This document shows, piece by piece, positions 1-6,853 of a stretch of DNA of 13,490 nt (the first letter of the stretch is position 1; each line of letters begins with the position of its first letter). The position numbers were made by a program, and so were the translations under genes. Under the pieces are notes generated by a model, which saw only the letters and a program-made list of their open reading frames with translations, was not told the origin of the DNA and made no database searches. Source of the stretch: Desulfurococcales archaeon. GTDB lineage: Archaea > Thermoproteota > Thermoprotei_A > Sulfolobales > Desulfurococcaceae. The stretch is from assembly GCA_015522345.1 (NCBI GenBank), contig WAML01000247.1, forward strand, positions 1 to 13,490, in the 5' to 3' direction.

Positions 1-780
1 ATCTATAATAGATAATACTTTATCTATATGAACATGCTTTTTCTCTAGAATATCATGTATCCTTTTTTCATAGAATTGTTTATTTGTAAATTCTCCTTTT
101 ATCCTAGATTTAATGCTTTCAATTGATTCACTAGGATATATTGAATATAGTATTTCCCATAATGCTTCACTATATCTTCCTTGAATAATGTACTTGCCTA
201 TCAAGTGTGTATTATATCTCTTTACACCAAATCTTTGATAGCCATAGTAGGAAGGGAGTCCATAGAGTAGTATAGTATCAATTATTTTCTCGAGATCTTC
301 TTTAATACTTGTATCTCTTATTATTATCGAGAACTTGTTTCCAAGTAAGTGTGTTTTACGTGGTTTAATTCTAGTGTATCCAATGAATTCTATTTCTACG
401 CCATGCACTATCTTATAGGTTTTCTCAGAAACATAGATTTTGTCAATAATGTTCTTGTTTACAGCTATATACTGTATTGTTGTAGCTGCTTTGTCTTTGA
501 GGCCTAGGTATACTATATTTGTCTTTGGTATACCCAGTTCTTTAGCTACTAATCCTACAGCTTTGTATGTATCAATATCTCTCTTGATTAACTTGAATAA
601 TGCATAGTTTCCGTGGCTAAGGCTATAGCCTAGTTTTTCTAAATCAATTATTTCCTCTACATAGAAGGTTTCTGGAGTTACCCTAAATGTATAGTCTATT
701 CTATCTCTTGTTATACAGTATTTTAGTCCAGAGACAAGGTCTAGTGAATGGCAATATGTTGTTAACTCTAGTTTCTTCAT
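1..780 (-). CDS. truD: tRNA pseudouridine synthase D (TruD), 3' part missing
   Basis: TruD converts uridine to pseudouridine in RNA (U13 of tRNA in bacteria; archaeal and eukaryotic relatives act on tRNA and other RNAs). I translated the minus strand: 260 residues are open from ATG at 780-778 and the frame runs off the window start without a stop, so roughly the last third of a 400-odd residue archaeal TruD is missing. Family hallmarks are visible in order: RVTPETFYVEE (33-43), the catalytic motif YLGLKDKAATTIQ with the expected catalytic Asp96, NKFSIIIRD (148-156) and the conserved YYGYQRFG (178-185). The start codon overlaps the pth2 stop (ATGA), so the two genes are almost certainly one transcript with coupled translation. 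The truD-pth2 pairing recurs in archaea. The visible part shows no defect. Confidence 0.93.
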   Translation of the reverse strand, partial: MKKLELTTYCHSLDLVSGLKYCITRDRIDYTFRVTPETFYVEEIIDLEKLGYSLSHGNYALFKLIKRDIDTYKAVGLVAKELGIPKTNIVYLGLKDKAATTIQYIAVNKNIIDKIYVSEKTYKIVHGVEIEFIGYTRIKPRKTHLLGNKFSIIIRDTSIKEDLEKIIDTILLYGLPSYYGYQRFGVKRYNTHLIGKYIIQGRYSEALWEILYSIYPSESIESIKSRIKGEFTNKQFYEKRIHDILEKKHVHIDKVLSIID

Positions 781-1148
781 AGGAGTTTCAGCCTTCCAGT
801 TATTTTGTCTACGAGATTTGATGGTGCAGGCCCTATGGCTATAGCTGTTATTGTTCCAGGAGGTAGCTCTGTTAATCCAGCATCTCTAATTATTGATGCA
901 GGTAAATTCATTAGTTTTGCTTTTTCATAGAGTTCTATAAGTTCTTTATCACTATCAACTTTCAACACTACTTTTTTCTGGCCTTCAGACCACCATTTAT
1001 CGAACCATTCTCTAAACCTATGGTAGGCTTCAAAAGATGCTGTAACAGATGCGTGAGCTACTTGTGCAGCTAGTTTCCCTTTACTCATCTTCAAGTCTGT
1101 CCTAACTACTATAACTTGTTTATATTTGCTAGACTGAATCACTTCCAC
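777..1148 (-). CDS. pth2: Peptidyl-tRNA hydrolase, archaeal/eukaryotic type (Pth2)
   Basis: Pth2 hydrolyses the ester bond of peptidyl-tRNA that drops off the ribosome, recycling tRNA in the cytoplasm. The 123-residue product matches the usual family length of about 115-125. It carries the Pth2 signature near the N terminus, VVRTDLKMSKGKLAAQVAHA (14-33), with the Lys-Gly-Lys and Gln-x-x-His-A residues of the active-site loop, plus the C-terminal core LPPGTITAIAIGPAP (about 94-108). The start used is GTG at 1148; the sequence before it, GGGTAA, is only a weak ribosome binding site. A TATA-like stretch (GATAAAAAC on the minus strand, about 1179-1187) would start transcription a few bases before the GTG, giving a very short leader. 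The gene is first in a two-gene unit with truD and divergent from the zinc-ribbon gene. Confidence 0.95.
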   Translation of the reverse strand: MEVIQSSKYKQVIVVRTDLKMSKGKLAAQVAHASVTASFEAYHRFREWFDKWWSEGQKKVVLKVDSDKELIELYEKAKLMNLPASIIRDAGLTELPPGTITAIAIGPAPSNLVDKITGRLKLL

Positions 1149-1232
1149 TTACCCGATAGTTTTATATGGGCGTATACAGGTTTTTATCCAATACATAGTA
1201 GTATGTAATAGCCAGTGACACGGTGTTATAGC

Positions 1233-1448
1233 ATGGCTAGTGCAAGATATAGTTTGGCAGCCACACCAATACTTGAGGCAGCATCGCCTCCTGTATGTAG
1301 TAGTTGTCATAGGATAATACCTCCTGGAGAACACGGTGTAGCATTTCCGTGTCCTAATTGTGGTAAAGTAATTATTATACGATGTAGGAAGTGTAGACAA
1401 TTAAGTGTACCATATAAGTGTCCTAACTGTGGTTTTGTAGGACCATAA
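1233..1448 (+). CDS. Small double zinc-ribbon protein (HVO_2753/DUF1610-like)
   Basis: A 71-residue protein with eight cysteines in four pairs: VCSSC (C22, C25), CPNC (C40, C43), CRKC (C51, C54) and CPNCG (C63, C66). This layout binds two zinc ions and matches the archaeal family annotated as zinc-ribbon RNA-binding protein (COG2888, HVO_2753-like). Its molecular role is poorly defined, and RNA or ribosome association is only an inference. I chose ATG 1233, preceded by GGTG 7 bases upstream. The frame is also open from GTG 1215, which would add six residues not expected in the family. The aEF-1beta start follows 17 bp after the stop, on the same strand. This gene pair is conserved in distant archaea, which supports a translation-related job. 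Confidence 0.85.
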   Translation: MASARYSLAATPILEAASPPVCSSCHRIIPPGEHGVAFPCPNCGKVIIIRCRKCRQLSVPYKCPNCGFVGP

Positions 1449-1452
1449 AATA

Positions 1453-1459
1453 GAGGTGG
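1453..1459 (+). promoter_or_regulatory. Ribosome binding site fixing the aEF-1beta start
   Basis: GAGGTGG is a strong match to the archaeal 16S anti-Shine-Dalgarno complement. Six bases separate it from ATG 1466, whereas it directly abuts TTG 1460, so it decides the start in favour of ATG. Confidence 0.7.
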
Positions 1460-1465
1460 TTGTGT

Positions 1466-1741
1466 ATGGCTCGTGTACTTGTTGTTATGAAGATTCTTCC
1501 AGAGGATATAAATATTGATCTAGATGAGCTTAAAGAAAAAATTAGAAAAGCTTTGCCAGAAGGATACGAGATCGCTAGACACGATATAGAGCCCATTGCC
1601 TTTGGGCTAAAAGCTTTAAGACTATACATTATAATGCCCGAGGAAACCGAAGGTGGTACAGAGCCTTTAGAAAAACTAGTGAATGGAGTAGAAGGAGTAA
1701 GCCAGGCTGAAGTAGAAATCGTACATAGGATGACTGAATAA
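1466..1741 (+). CDS. ef1b: Translation elongation factor 1-beta (aEF-1beta)
   Basis: aEF-1beta is the guanine nucleotide exchange factor that reloads aEF-1alpha with GTP during elongation. The 91-residue product has the length and shape of the archaeal family: an N-terminal strand ARVLVVMKILPEDI, the DLDELKEKIRKALP helix, a central IEPIAFGLKALRLYIIMPE segment and the acidic C-terminal VEGVSQAEVEIVHRMTE. The start is set by a clear ribosome binding site, GAGGTGG at 1453-1459, with 6 bases to ATG 1466. The frame is also open from TTG 1460, but that codon abuts the binding site and is unlikely. It follows the zinc-ribbon gene closely and probably shares its transcript. A short T-run (about 1755-1759) after the stop may help termination. 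Confidence 0.93.
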   Translation: MARVLVVMKILPEDINIDLDELKEKIRKALPEGYEIARHDIEPIAFGLKALRLYIIMPEETEGGTEPLEKLVNGVEGVSQAEVEIVHRMTE

Positions 1742-1903
1742 TTCTGAGTAAATATTTTTGCCTTTATCCTCTAGTTCCCCTAGTTATGTAGAGCTAATGA
1801 TAGTTACCTTAAGAATATTTTAATGTTAAACACCATAAATAGTCTAAGGTATTTTAGGGAGTATGCTAATTTTACTTCATAGGCTATATATGTACTAGAC
1901 GCT

Positions 1904-1910
1904 AAGGTGA
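1904..1910 (+). promoter_or_regulatory. Ribosome binding site for the TTG start of Cdc48
   Basis: AAGGTGA lies 7 bases before TTG 1918 and supports this unusual start codon. A TATATAT-like run at about 1884-1891 sits too close to be the promoter of a transcript carrying this site, so the promoter is probably further upstream, for example around TATTTTAG near 1851-1858. Confidence 0.6.
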
Positions 1911-1917
1911 CTAGTTA

Positions 1918-4128
1918 TTGGTTAGAGTCGGTGGATCGTCAACGACTAGGTCGAAGAGGCTTATACTGAGAGTTGTAGAAGCTTATCATCGAGACGCAGG
2001 TAAGGGCATAGCAAGAATAGATCCTGATGCAATGAAGAAACTAGAGATAGAGAATGGCGATATTATAGAAGTTGAAGGTAAGAGGAAAACTGTTGTAAAA
2101 GTAATACAGGGTTTCCCAGAGGATAGAGGCCTTGGCATCATAAGGCTAGATAATATAACGAGGCAAAATGCTGGAGTCAAGATCGGCGATAAAGTAAGTG
2201 TTGCAAAAATTGATGTAAGGCCTGCTCAAGTAGTTAAGCTTGCTCCCTCGAAATTCTATGCAACAGTTGACCAGGGCTTTACAAAATTCGTTAAATCTAA
2301 GCTACAGGAACGCCCAGTTTTAGAAGGAGATCTAGTTATAATACATATGCTCGGGCAATCACTTCCATTTACAGTAGTTTATACTAAGCCTAAGGGACCT
2401 GTTATAATCAAGCCTACAACAAACATTATATTACTTGAGAAACCAGGTGAACACTATAGACTACCTAGAGTAACATATGAAGACATAGGTGGTATGAAGC
2501 ATATTATACAGAGAGTTAGAGAATTAATAGAATTACCTCTTAGACACCCAGAGCTCTTTAAGAGACTAGGTATAGAGCCTCCTAAGGGAATTCTCCTCTA
2601 TGGACCACCTGGCTGCGGTAAGACTTTGCTTGCTAAAGCAGTTGCTAATGAGGCCGAGGCATACTTTATAGCTATTAATGGTCCAGAGATTATGAGTAAA
2701 TTCTATGGAGAGAGCGAGCAAAGACTAAGAGAAATATTTGAACAAGCAAAGAAGAATGCTCCAGCAATAATATTCATAGACGAAATAGACGCAATAGCTC
2801 CTAAGAGAGATGAAGTAGTTGGTGAAGTAGAGAGACGTGTTGTAGCTCAGTTACTGGCTCTAATGGATGGTCTAGAGAGCCGTGGAGATGTAATAGTTAT
2901 TGCTGCAACAAATAGACCTAATGCTCTAGATCCAGCTCTTAGGAGACCAGGTAGATTTGATAGAGAAATCGAGATACCATTACCAGATAAACAAGGTAGA
3001 CTAGAAATACTACAAATACATACTAGAGGAGTTCCTTTAGCCGATGACGTTGACTTAGAGAAACTAGCTGAAATGACTCATGGATATACTGGAGCAGACC
3101 TAGCGGCATTAGTTAAAGAAGCTGCTTTACACGCGCTTAGAAGGTATTTGCCGGAGATCGATCTAGAGAGCGAGAACATACCTCCAGAAGTATTAGAGAA
3201 AATGGAGGTTAGAATGGAGGACTTTCTAGCAGCATTTAAGGAGATAGTACCCAGTGGTTTAAGAGAAATATATGTTGAAGTACCAGAGGTTCACTGGAGC
3301 GATATAGGTGGTTTACAAGAGGTAAAGCAACAGCTTAGAATGGCTGTTGAATGGCCTCTCAGATACCCCGATGCATTTAAGAGACTAGGTATAAGGCCGC
3401 CTAAGGGTATTTTGTTGTTTGGTCCTCCTGGTACTGGTAAGACTTTGCTTGCTAAAGCTGTTGCTACTGAAAGCGGAGCAAACTTCATAGCAATAAGAGG
3501 ACCAGAAATACTAAGCAAATGGGTAGGGGAAAGCGAGAAAATGATTAGAGAAATCTTTAGGAAGGCTAGACAGTATTCGCCTGCAATAATCTTCTTCGAC
3601 GAAATAGATGCAATAGCTCCATCAAGAGGATATGCTTTCGACTCCAGAGTTACTGAGAGAATAGTGAGTCAGCTACTAACGGAAATGGATGGCATAGCTA
3701 CTCTTGAAAACGTTGTTGTAATAGCTGCTACTAATAGACCAGACATACTAGATCCAGCACTACTAAGACCAGGAAGATTCGATAAATTAATCTACGTACC
3801 GCCACCTGATACTCAGGCGAGACTCGAAATACTAAAGATACATACACGTAACATGCCGCTAGCAGAAGATGTAGATCTAATGGAGATAGCTATAAGAACC
3901 AATGGCTATAGTGGAGCAGACCTAGAGGCACTTGTTAGAGAAGCTGCACTACAGGCTCTTAGAGAGAATATAAACACCAACAAAGTATATATGAGGCACT
4001 TCCTCAGAGCACTCGAGTACGTAAAACCATCTATAACACCGGATATGGAGAGAATGTATAGAGAGTGGTTCGAGCAAGCTAGGCAAAAACTACCTAGAGT
4101 ACACATTAAACCTCAAGTCTATAGCTAG
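1918..4128 (+). CDS. cdc48: Cdc48/p97-like AAA+ unfoldase (VAT)
   Basis: This hexameric ATPase threads and unfolds proteins, feeding the archaeal 20S proteasome or dismantling complexes. The 736-residue protein has the full family layout: a CDC48 N domain (double-psi barrel, about 15-100), a second N subdomain (about 105-185) and two AAA modules. D1 has Walker A GPPGCGKT (229-236) and Walker B IIFIDE (284-289). D2 has Walker A GPPGTGKT (502-509) and Walker B IIFFDE (557-562). Both modules have the ATNRP sensor and RRPGRFD or LRPGRFD arginine segments. Walker A of D1 has Cys233 instead of the more common Thr. The C terminus ends in Val-Tyr-Ser, which fits the hydrophobic-Tyr-X proteasome-docking motif. 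The start is TTG 1918, supported by AAGGTGA. A small wHTH-like gene follows 21 bp after its stop on the same strand, probably on the same transcript. Confidence 0.97.
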   Translation: MVRVGGSSTTRSKRLILRVVEAYHRDAGKGIARIDPDAMKKLEIENGDIIEVEGKRKTVVKVIQGFPEDRGLGIIRLDNITRQNAGVKIGDKVSVAKIDVRPAQVVKLAPSKFYATVDQGFTKFVKSKLQERPVLEGDLVIIHMLGQSLPFTVVYTKPKGPVIIKPTTNIILLEKPGEHYRLPRVTYEDIGGMKHIIQRVRELIELPLRHPELFKRLGIEPPKGILLYGPPGCGKTLLAKAVANEAEAYFIAINGPEIMSKFYGESEQRLREIFEQAKKNAPAIIFIDEIDAIAPKRDEVVGEVERRVVAQLLALMDGLESRGDVIVIAATNRPNALDPALRRPGRFDREIEIPLPDKQGRLEILQIHTRGVPLADDVDLEKLAEMTHGYTGADLAALVKEAALHALRRYLPEIDLESENIPPEVLEKMEVRMEDFLAAFKEIVPSGLREIYVEVPEVHWSDIGGLQEVKQQLRMAVEWPLRYPDAFKRLGIRPPKGILLFGPPGTGKTLLAKAVATESGANFIAIRGPEILSKWVGESEKMIREIFRKARQYSPAIIFFDEIDAIAPSRGYAFDSRVTERIVSQLLTEMDGIATLENVVVIAATNRPDILDPALLRPGRFDKLIYVPPPDTQARLEILKIHTRNMPLAEDVDLMEIAIRTNGYSGADLEALVREAALQALRENINTNKVYMRHFLRALEYVKPSITPDMERMYREWFEQARQKLPRVHIKPQVYS

Positions 4129-4149
4129 AAGTAATAGGGGTTGCCCATT

Positions 4150-4407
4150 ATGTCTACTCTATCAGATATATGGCGCAATAGACCATTGTTCAGGATAGTG
4201 CTTGATGAATTAGCTAGGCATGGAAGTAGTTTAACTGATACAGAACTACTTGATATACTTAGGAACGAGTATGGGATTGATGTCTCTAAACCAGAGCTCT
4301 ATAAAATAATAATGAATCTAGAGTTGAGGGGCTATATAAGTGTAAGTAAAGTTAAGAAAGAACTACATATATCGTTTTCTAAAGCATTTGTACAAGGCAG
4401 GATCTAG
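4150..4407 (+). CDS. Small winged-helix-like protein of unknown function
   Basis: I do not recognise a named family. The 85-residue product is predicted to be mostly helical: FRIVLDELARHG, TDTELLDILRNEYGI, KPELYKIIMNLELRGYI, then short strands SVSKVKKELHISFS. That pattern (three helices then a beta wing, with the helix-ending LRGYI typical of winged-helix proteins) suggests a small DNA- or protein-binding wHTH domain; this is inference from pattern only. I chose ATG 4150; the frame also opens at TTG 4141, but AGGGG at 4136-4140 is better spaced to the ATG. The gene starts 21 bp after the Cdc48 stop on the same strand, so a link with Cdc48 or with the downstream fen gene is possible. It has no membrane segment and no cysteines. 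Confidence 0.7.
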   Translation: MSTLSDIWRNRPLFRIVLDELARHGSSLTDTELLDILRNEYGIDVSKPELYKIIMNLELRGYISVSKVKKELHISFSKAFVQGRI

Positions 4408-4509
4408 TTCTAACATACCTTTGTTCTCCATTATTGAAACAGTGCGTTTCCTAATTACCTAAACAAATATACATTTCTTTAAAGCAAGATAATAGATTGG
4501 TGGAGTACT

Positions 4510-5565
4510 GTGGGTGTAAATCTTAAGGAGATTATTCCCGATGAAATAAAGATTATTGTAGATGACTTGAGGAGTCTCCGTGGTAGAGTAATAGCTATAG
4601 ATGCATATAATGCTCTATACCAGTTTCTAACAGCAATTAGACAACCCGATGGAACTCCATTAATGGATAGAATGGGTAGAATAACAAGTCATTTAAACGG
4701 TTTATTCTATAGAACGATAAACTTTGTTGAAGCAGGTATTAAGCCGGTCTACGTATTTGATGGACAACCACCTGAGATAAAGTATATGGAGATTCAGAGA
4801 AGGAAGAAGATTAAGGAAGAAGCTGTTAAAAAGTATGAAGAAGCTATTAAGAAAGGAGATCTAGAGGCTGCTAAGAGATACGCACAAATGTCTTCTAAGT
4901 TAACAGACGAAATGGTTGCTGATGCAAAGAAGTTATTAGAGGCAATGGGGATTCCATGGGTTCAAGCACCAGCTGAAGGAGAAGCACAAGCAGCTTACAT
5001 GACGTCTAAAGGTGATTGCTGGGCTACTGCAAGCCAAGACTATGACTCATTATTATTTGGTTCTCCGAGGCTTCTAAGAAACTTAACTATATCTGGTAAA
5101 AGGAAACTTCCTAGGAAAGACATATACGTTGAAATAAAGCCTGAGATTATAGAGTTAGAGAAATTGTTGAAGAAACTAGGAATTACTAGAGAACAATTGA
5201 TAGCTATAGGTATACTTGTTGGTACAGACTATAACCCTGATGGAGTAAAGGGTATAGGGCCTAAAACTGCTTTGAGAATGGTTAAGAGCTACAGAGATAT
5301 AGGGAAATTATTTAAAGCAATACCTTCAAGAGACTTCCCAGTAGATCCTATGAAGATATTCGACTATTTCATGAATCCACCGCACAACGATAATTATAAG
5401 CTAGAATGGAGAGAACCCGATGAAAAAGCTGTTAGAGAAATACTAGTTGAAGAACACGACTTCAACCCAGAAAGAGTTAAGAATGCTCTAGAGAGACTTA
5501 GAAAAGCTTATAAAGAACATATAAAGGGTGTCCAGAAAGGCTTAGATGCATGGTTTAGCTTTTAG
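4510..5565 (+). CDS. fen: Flap endonuclease 1 (FEN-1)
   Basis: FEN-1 is the structure-specific 5' flap nuclease that processes Okazaki fragments and acts in base excision repair. All seven metal-binding acidic residues are visible: Asp31 (IDAYN), Asp84 (VFDGQPP), Glu156 and Glu158 (AEGEAQ), Asp177 and Asp179 (SQDYD), and Asp240 (GTDYNPDGVKG, the helix-hairpin-helix region). The XPG-N domain spans about 1-105, with the helical arch following it. XPG-I spans about 138-220. The C terminus carries a canonical PIP box for PCNA binding, QKGLDAWF (342-349). At 351 residues it is the normal archaeal length (about 340-350). The start is GTG 4510, preceded by GGTGGAG at 4499-4505. It lies 102 bp after the wHTH gene, with AT-rich TATA-like runs at about 4465-4484 that could give it its own promoter. 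It converges on pcm, 45 bp away. Confidence 0.97.
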   Translation: MGVNLKEIIPDEIKIIVDDLRSLRGRVIAIDAYNALYQFLTAIRQPDGTPLMDRMGRITSHLNGLFYRTINFVEAGIKPVYVFDGQPPEIKYMEIQRRKKIKEEAVKKYEEAIKKGDLEAAKRYAQMSSKLTDEMVADAKKLLEAMGIPWVQAPAEGEAQAAYMTSKGDCWATASQDYDSLLFGSPRLLRNLTISGKRKLPRKDIYVEIKPEIIELEKLLKKLGITREQLIAIGILVGTDYNPDGVKGIGPKTALRMVKSYRDIGKLFKAIPSRDFPVDPMKIFDYFMNPPHNDNYKLEWREPDEKAVREILVEEHDFNPERVKNALERLRKAYKEHIKGVQKGLDAWFSF

Positions 5566-5610
5566 TAGCTATAGATAGTTACTTGTAAACAAGAGCTACC
5601 GATTAAATAG

Positions 5611-6294
5611 TCAATAGTAATCGTATTTCCACCCATACTCTCCAATTAATGGGACAAATAAACAATACGTATCTTCTTTAACACTAATCCTTCCATCTAT
5701 ATTCTTCTCTACAATAAGTAGTCTCTGAAGACCTAAGTTACCTACTGGAATAACCATTTTACCTCCATTCTTTAATTGCTCTATGAGAGGCTTCGGTATA
5801 TCTGGTGCTGCAGCAGTAACCATTATTCTATCATATGGAGCTTTCTCTGGATACCCCTTTGTACCGTCTCCTATAATTACTGTAACATAGTTTATGTAGC
5901 TAGTTCTCTTGAGGTTATTTATAGCAAATTCTGCTAGCTCTGGTATTCTTTCTATAGTATAGACATGCCCTCTTCTACTAGGATCTTGTTTAGCAACTAT
6001 TTCCGCTAAAACAGCTGCTTGATACCCCGATCCAGTACCTATTTCTAAAACTATATGGCCAGGCTCTGGATCCAGTAGTTCAGTCATTAATGCGACCATG
6101 TGTGGAGCACTAATCGTTTGCCCATGACCTATGGGTAAAGGATGATCGACGTAAGCCCATCTCCTGTGCTCTAGAGGAACAAATTCTTCTCTAGGAACAC
6201 TCAACATAGCCTTTTTTACTTTCTCACTACGTATAACTCCTTCTTCAACAAGGGCTTCCACGAGTCTTTCTCTCTCTTTACTATAATCTATCAA
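5611..6294 (-). CDS. pcm: Protein-L-isoaspartate O-methyltransferase
   Basis: Pcm methylates isoaspartyl residues formed by spontaneous damage to Asn and Asp, starting their repair; this matters at high temperature. The 227-residue protein has the family signature GHGQTISAPHMVA (56-68, with the conserved Thr60-Ile-Ser62), the SAM-binding motif VLEIGTGSGYQAAVL (82-96), the acidic-loop region YTIERIPELAEFA and the post-loop segment YDRIMVTAAAPDIPKPL. Length is typical. The start is TTG 6294, preceded by AGGTG about 9 bases upstream on the minus strand. A good TATA box, CTATAAAAG at 6340-6348 on the minus strand, would place transcription start near 6317. The gene is divergent from the DUF371 gene and convergent with fen. 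Confidence 0.96.
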   Translation of the reverse strand: MIDYSKERERLVEALVEEGVIRSEKVKKAMLSVPREEFVPLEHRRWAYVDHPLPIGHGQTISAPHMVALMTELLDPEPGHIVLEIGTGSGYQAAVLAEIVAKQDPSRRGHVYTIERIPELAEFAINNLKRTSYINYVTVIIGDGTKGYPEKAPYDRIMVTAAAPDIPKPLIEQLKNGGKMVIPVGNLGLQRLLIVEKNIDGRISVKEDTYCLFVPLIGEYGWKYDYY

Positions 6295-6339
6295 ACAACT
6301 AGCACCTGGTTAGATATTTAGACAGGACAATTATTAACA

Positions 6340-6348
6340 CTTTTATAG
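6340..6348 (-). promoter_or_regulatory. Candidate TATA box for pcm
   Basis: Read on the minus strand the sequence is CTATAAAAG, close to the archaeal TATA consensus. Its centre is about 26 bases upstream of position 6317, leaving a leader of about 22 bases that includes the AGGTG ribosome binding site. It lies only about ten bases before the DUF371 start, so the two divergent promoters are tightly packed. Confidence 0.5.
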
Positions 6349-6349
6349 G

Positions 6350-6853
6350 TTGGTGGATTTGGTGAAAGAAGAAATCTTAAACAAGATCTCGTTTGCAATA
6401 GAAAGAGTTAGAGCCTATGGTCACGAGAATGTACAGGGACTGCATAGAACTACCTTGGAAATAACAAGAGAAGCTTTTCTTACACTACGTGGAGACTGTA
6501 TAGTAGCCGTTAAAGCCGATAAAGGGTTGAAGGATTTCTCTAAAGAATTCAAGGAGATAGTTAAGAGAAGATCTACTGTAGTAATAGTACTATTTGTAGT
6601 AGATAATACCGTGAAAGATGTAGTTACATGTCATGGCGATCCAAGGCTCACCTACTCTAGTGATACAAGAATAATTATACGAAGAAGTAATTATGTAGAT
6701 GGTTCAACAGCTTGTATAAAAGCTTCTAAAGCAGCTAGAGACTTAGATAGAAGTTTTATAGAGTTAATGAAGAACAGGAATAGAATTGTTGAAATATACT
6801 TTATAGCATTAGACTTTAGCCAATTTAATCCTATAGATATACTTGTACGGTGA
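6350..6853 (+). CDS. DUF371 family protein (COG2090), function unknown
   Basis: This archaeal family is widely conserved but has no established function. The 167-residue product shows its typical segments: GHENVQGLHRTTLEIT (24-39), LRGDCIVAVKADKGL (46-60), CHGDPRLTYSSDTRIIIRRS (94-113) and the C-terminal helix KASKAARDLDRSFIELM. The conserved Gly-His, Gly-Asp-Cys and ADKG residues suggest a ligand- or metal-binding site, but this is not shown. The frame opens at TTG 6350, with alternatives at GTG 6353, TTG 6359 and GTG 6362. A GGTGG at 6352-6356 would suit GTG 6362 best, making the protein four residues shorter. The last 45 bases overlap the 3' end of trm5 on the other strand. Neighbours act on protein repair and tRNA modification, which is weak evidence for a housekeeping role. 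Confidence 0.88.
   Translation: MVDLVKEEILNKISFAIERVRAYGHENVQGLHRTTLEITREAFLTLRGDCIVAVKADKGLKDFSKEFKEIVKRRSTVVIVLFVVDNTVKDVVTCHGDPRLTYSSDTRIIIRRSNYVDGSTACIKASKAARDLDRSFIELMKNRNRIVEIYFIALDFSQFNPIDILVR

Noticed and set aside
1149..1400. Minus-strand open frame of 83 codons opposite the zinc-ribbon gene
   Set aside because: It has low-complexity Thr/Tyr/Cys/Arg composition and is the antisense shadow of the cysteine-rich gene, whose family is recognisable on the plus strand.
1986..2180. Minus-strand frame inside cdc48, with others at 3291-3518 and 3906-4106
   Set aside because: These are antisense shadows of a long, fully recognisable AAA+ gene, with no start signals and no family resemblance.
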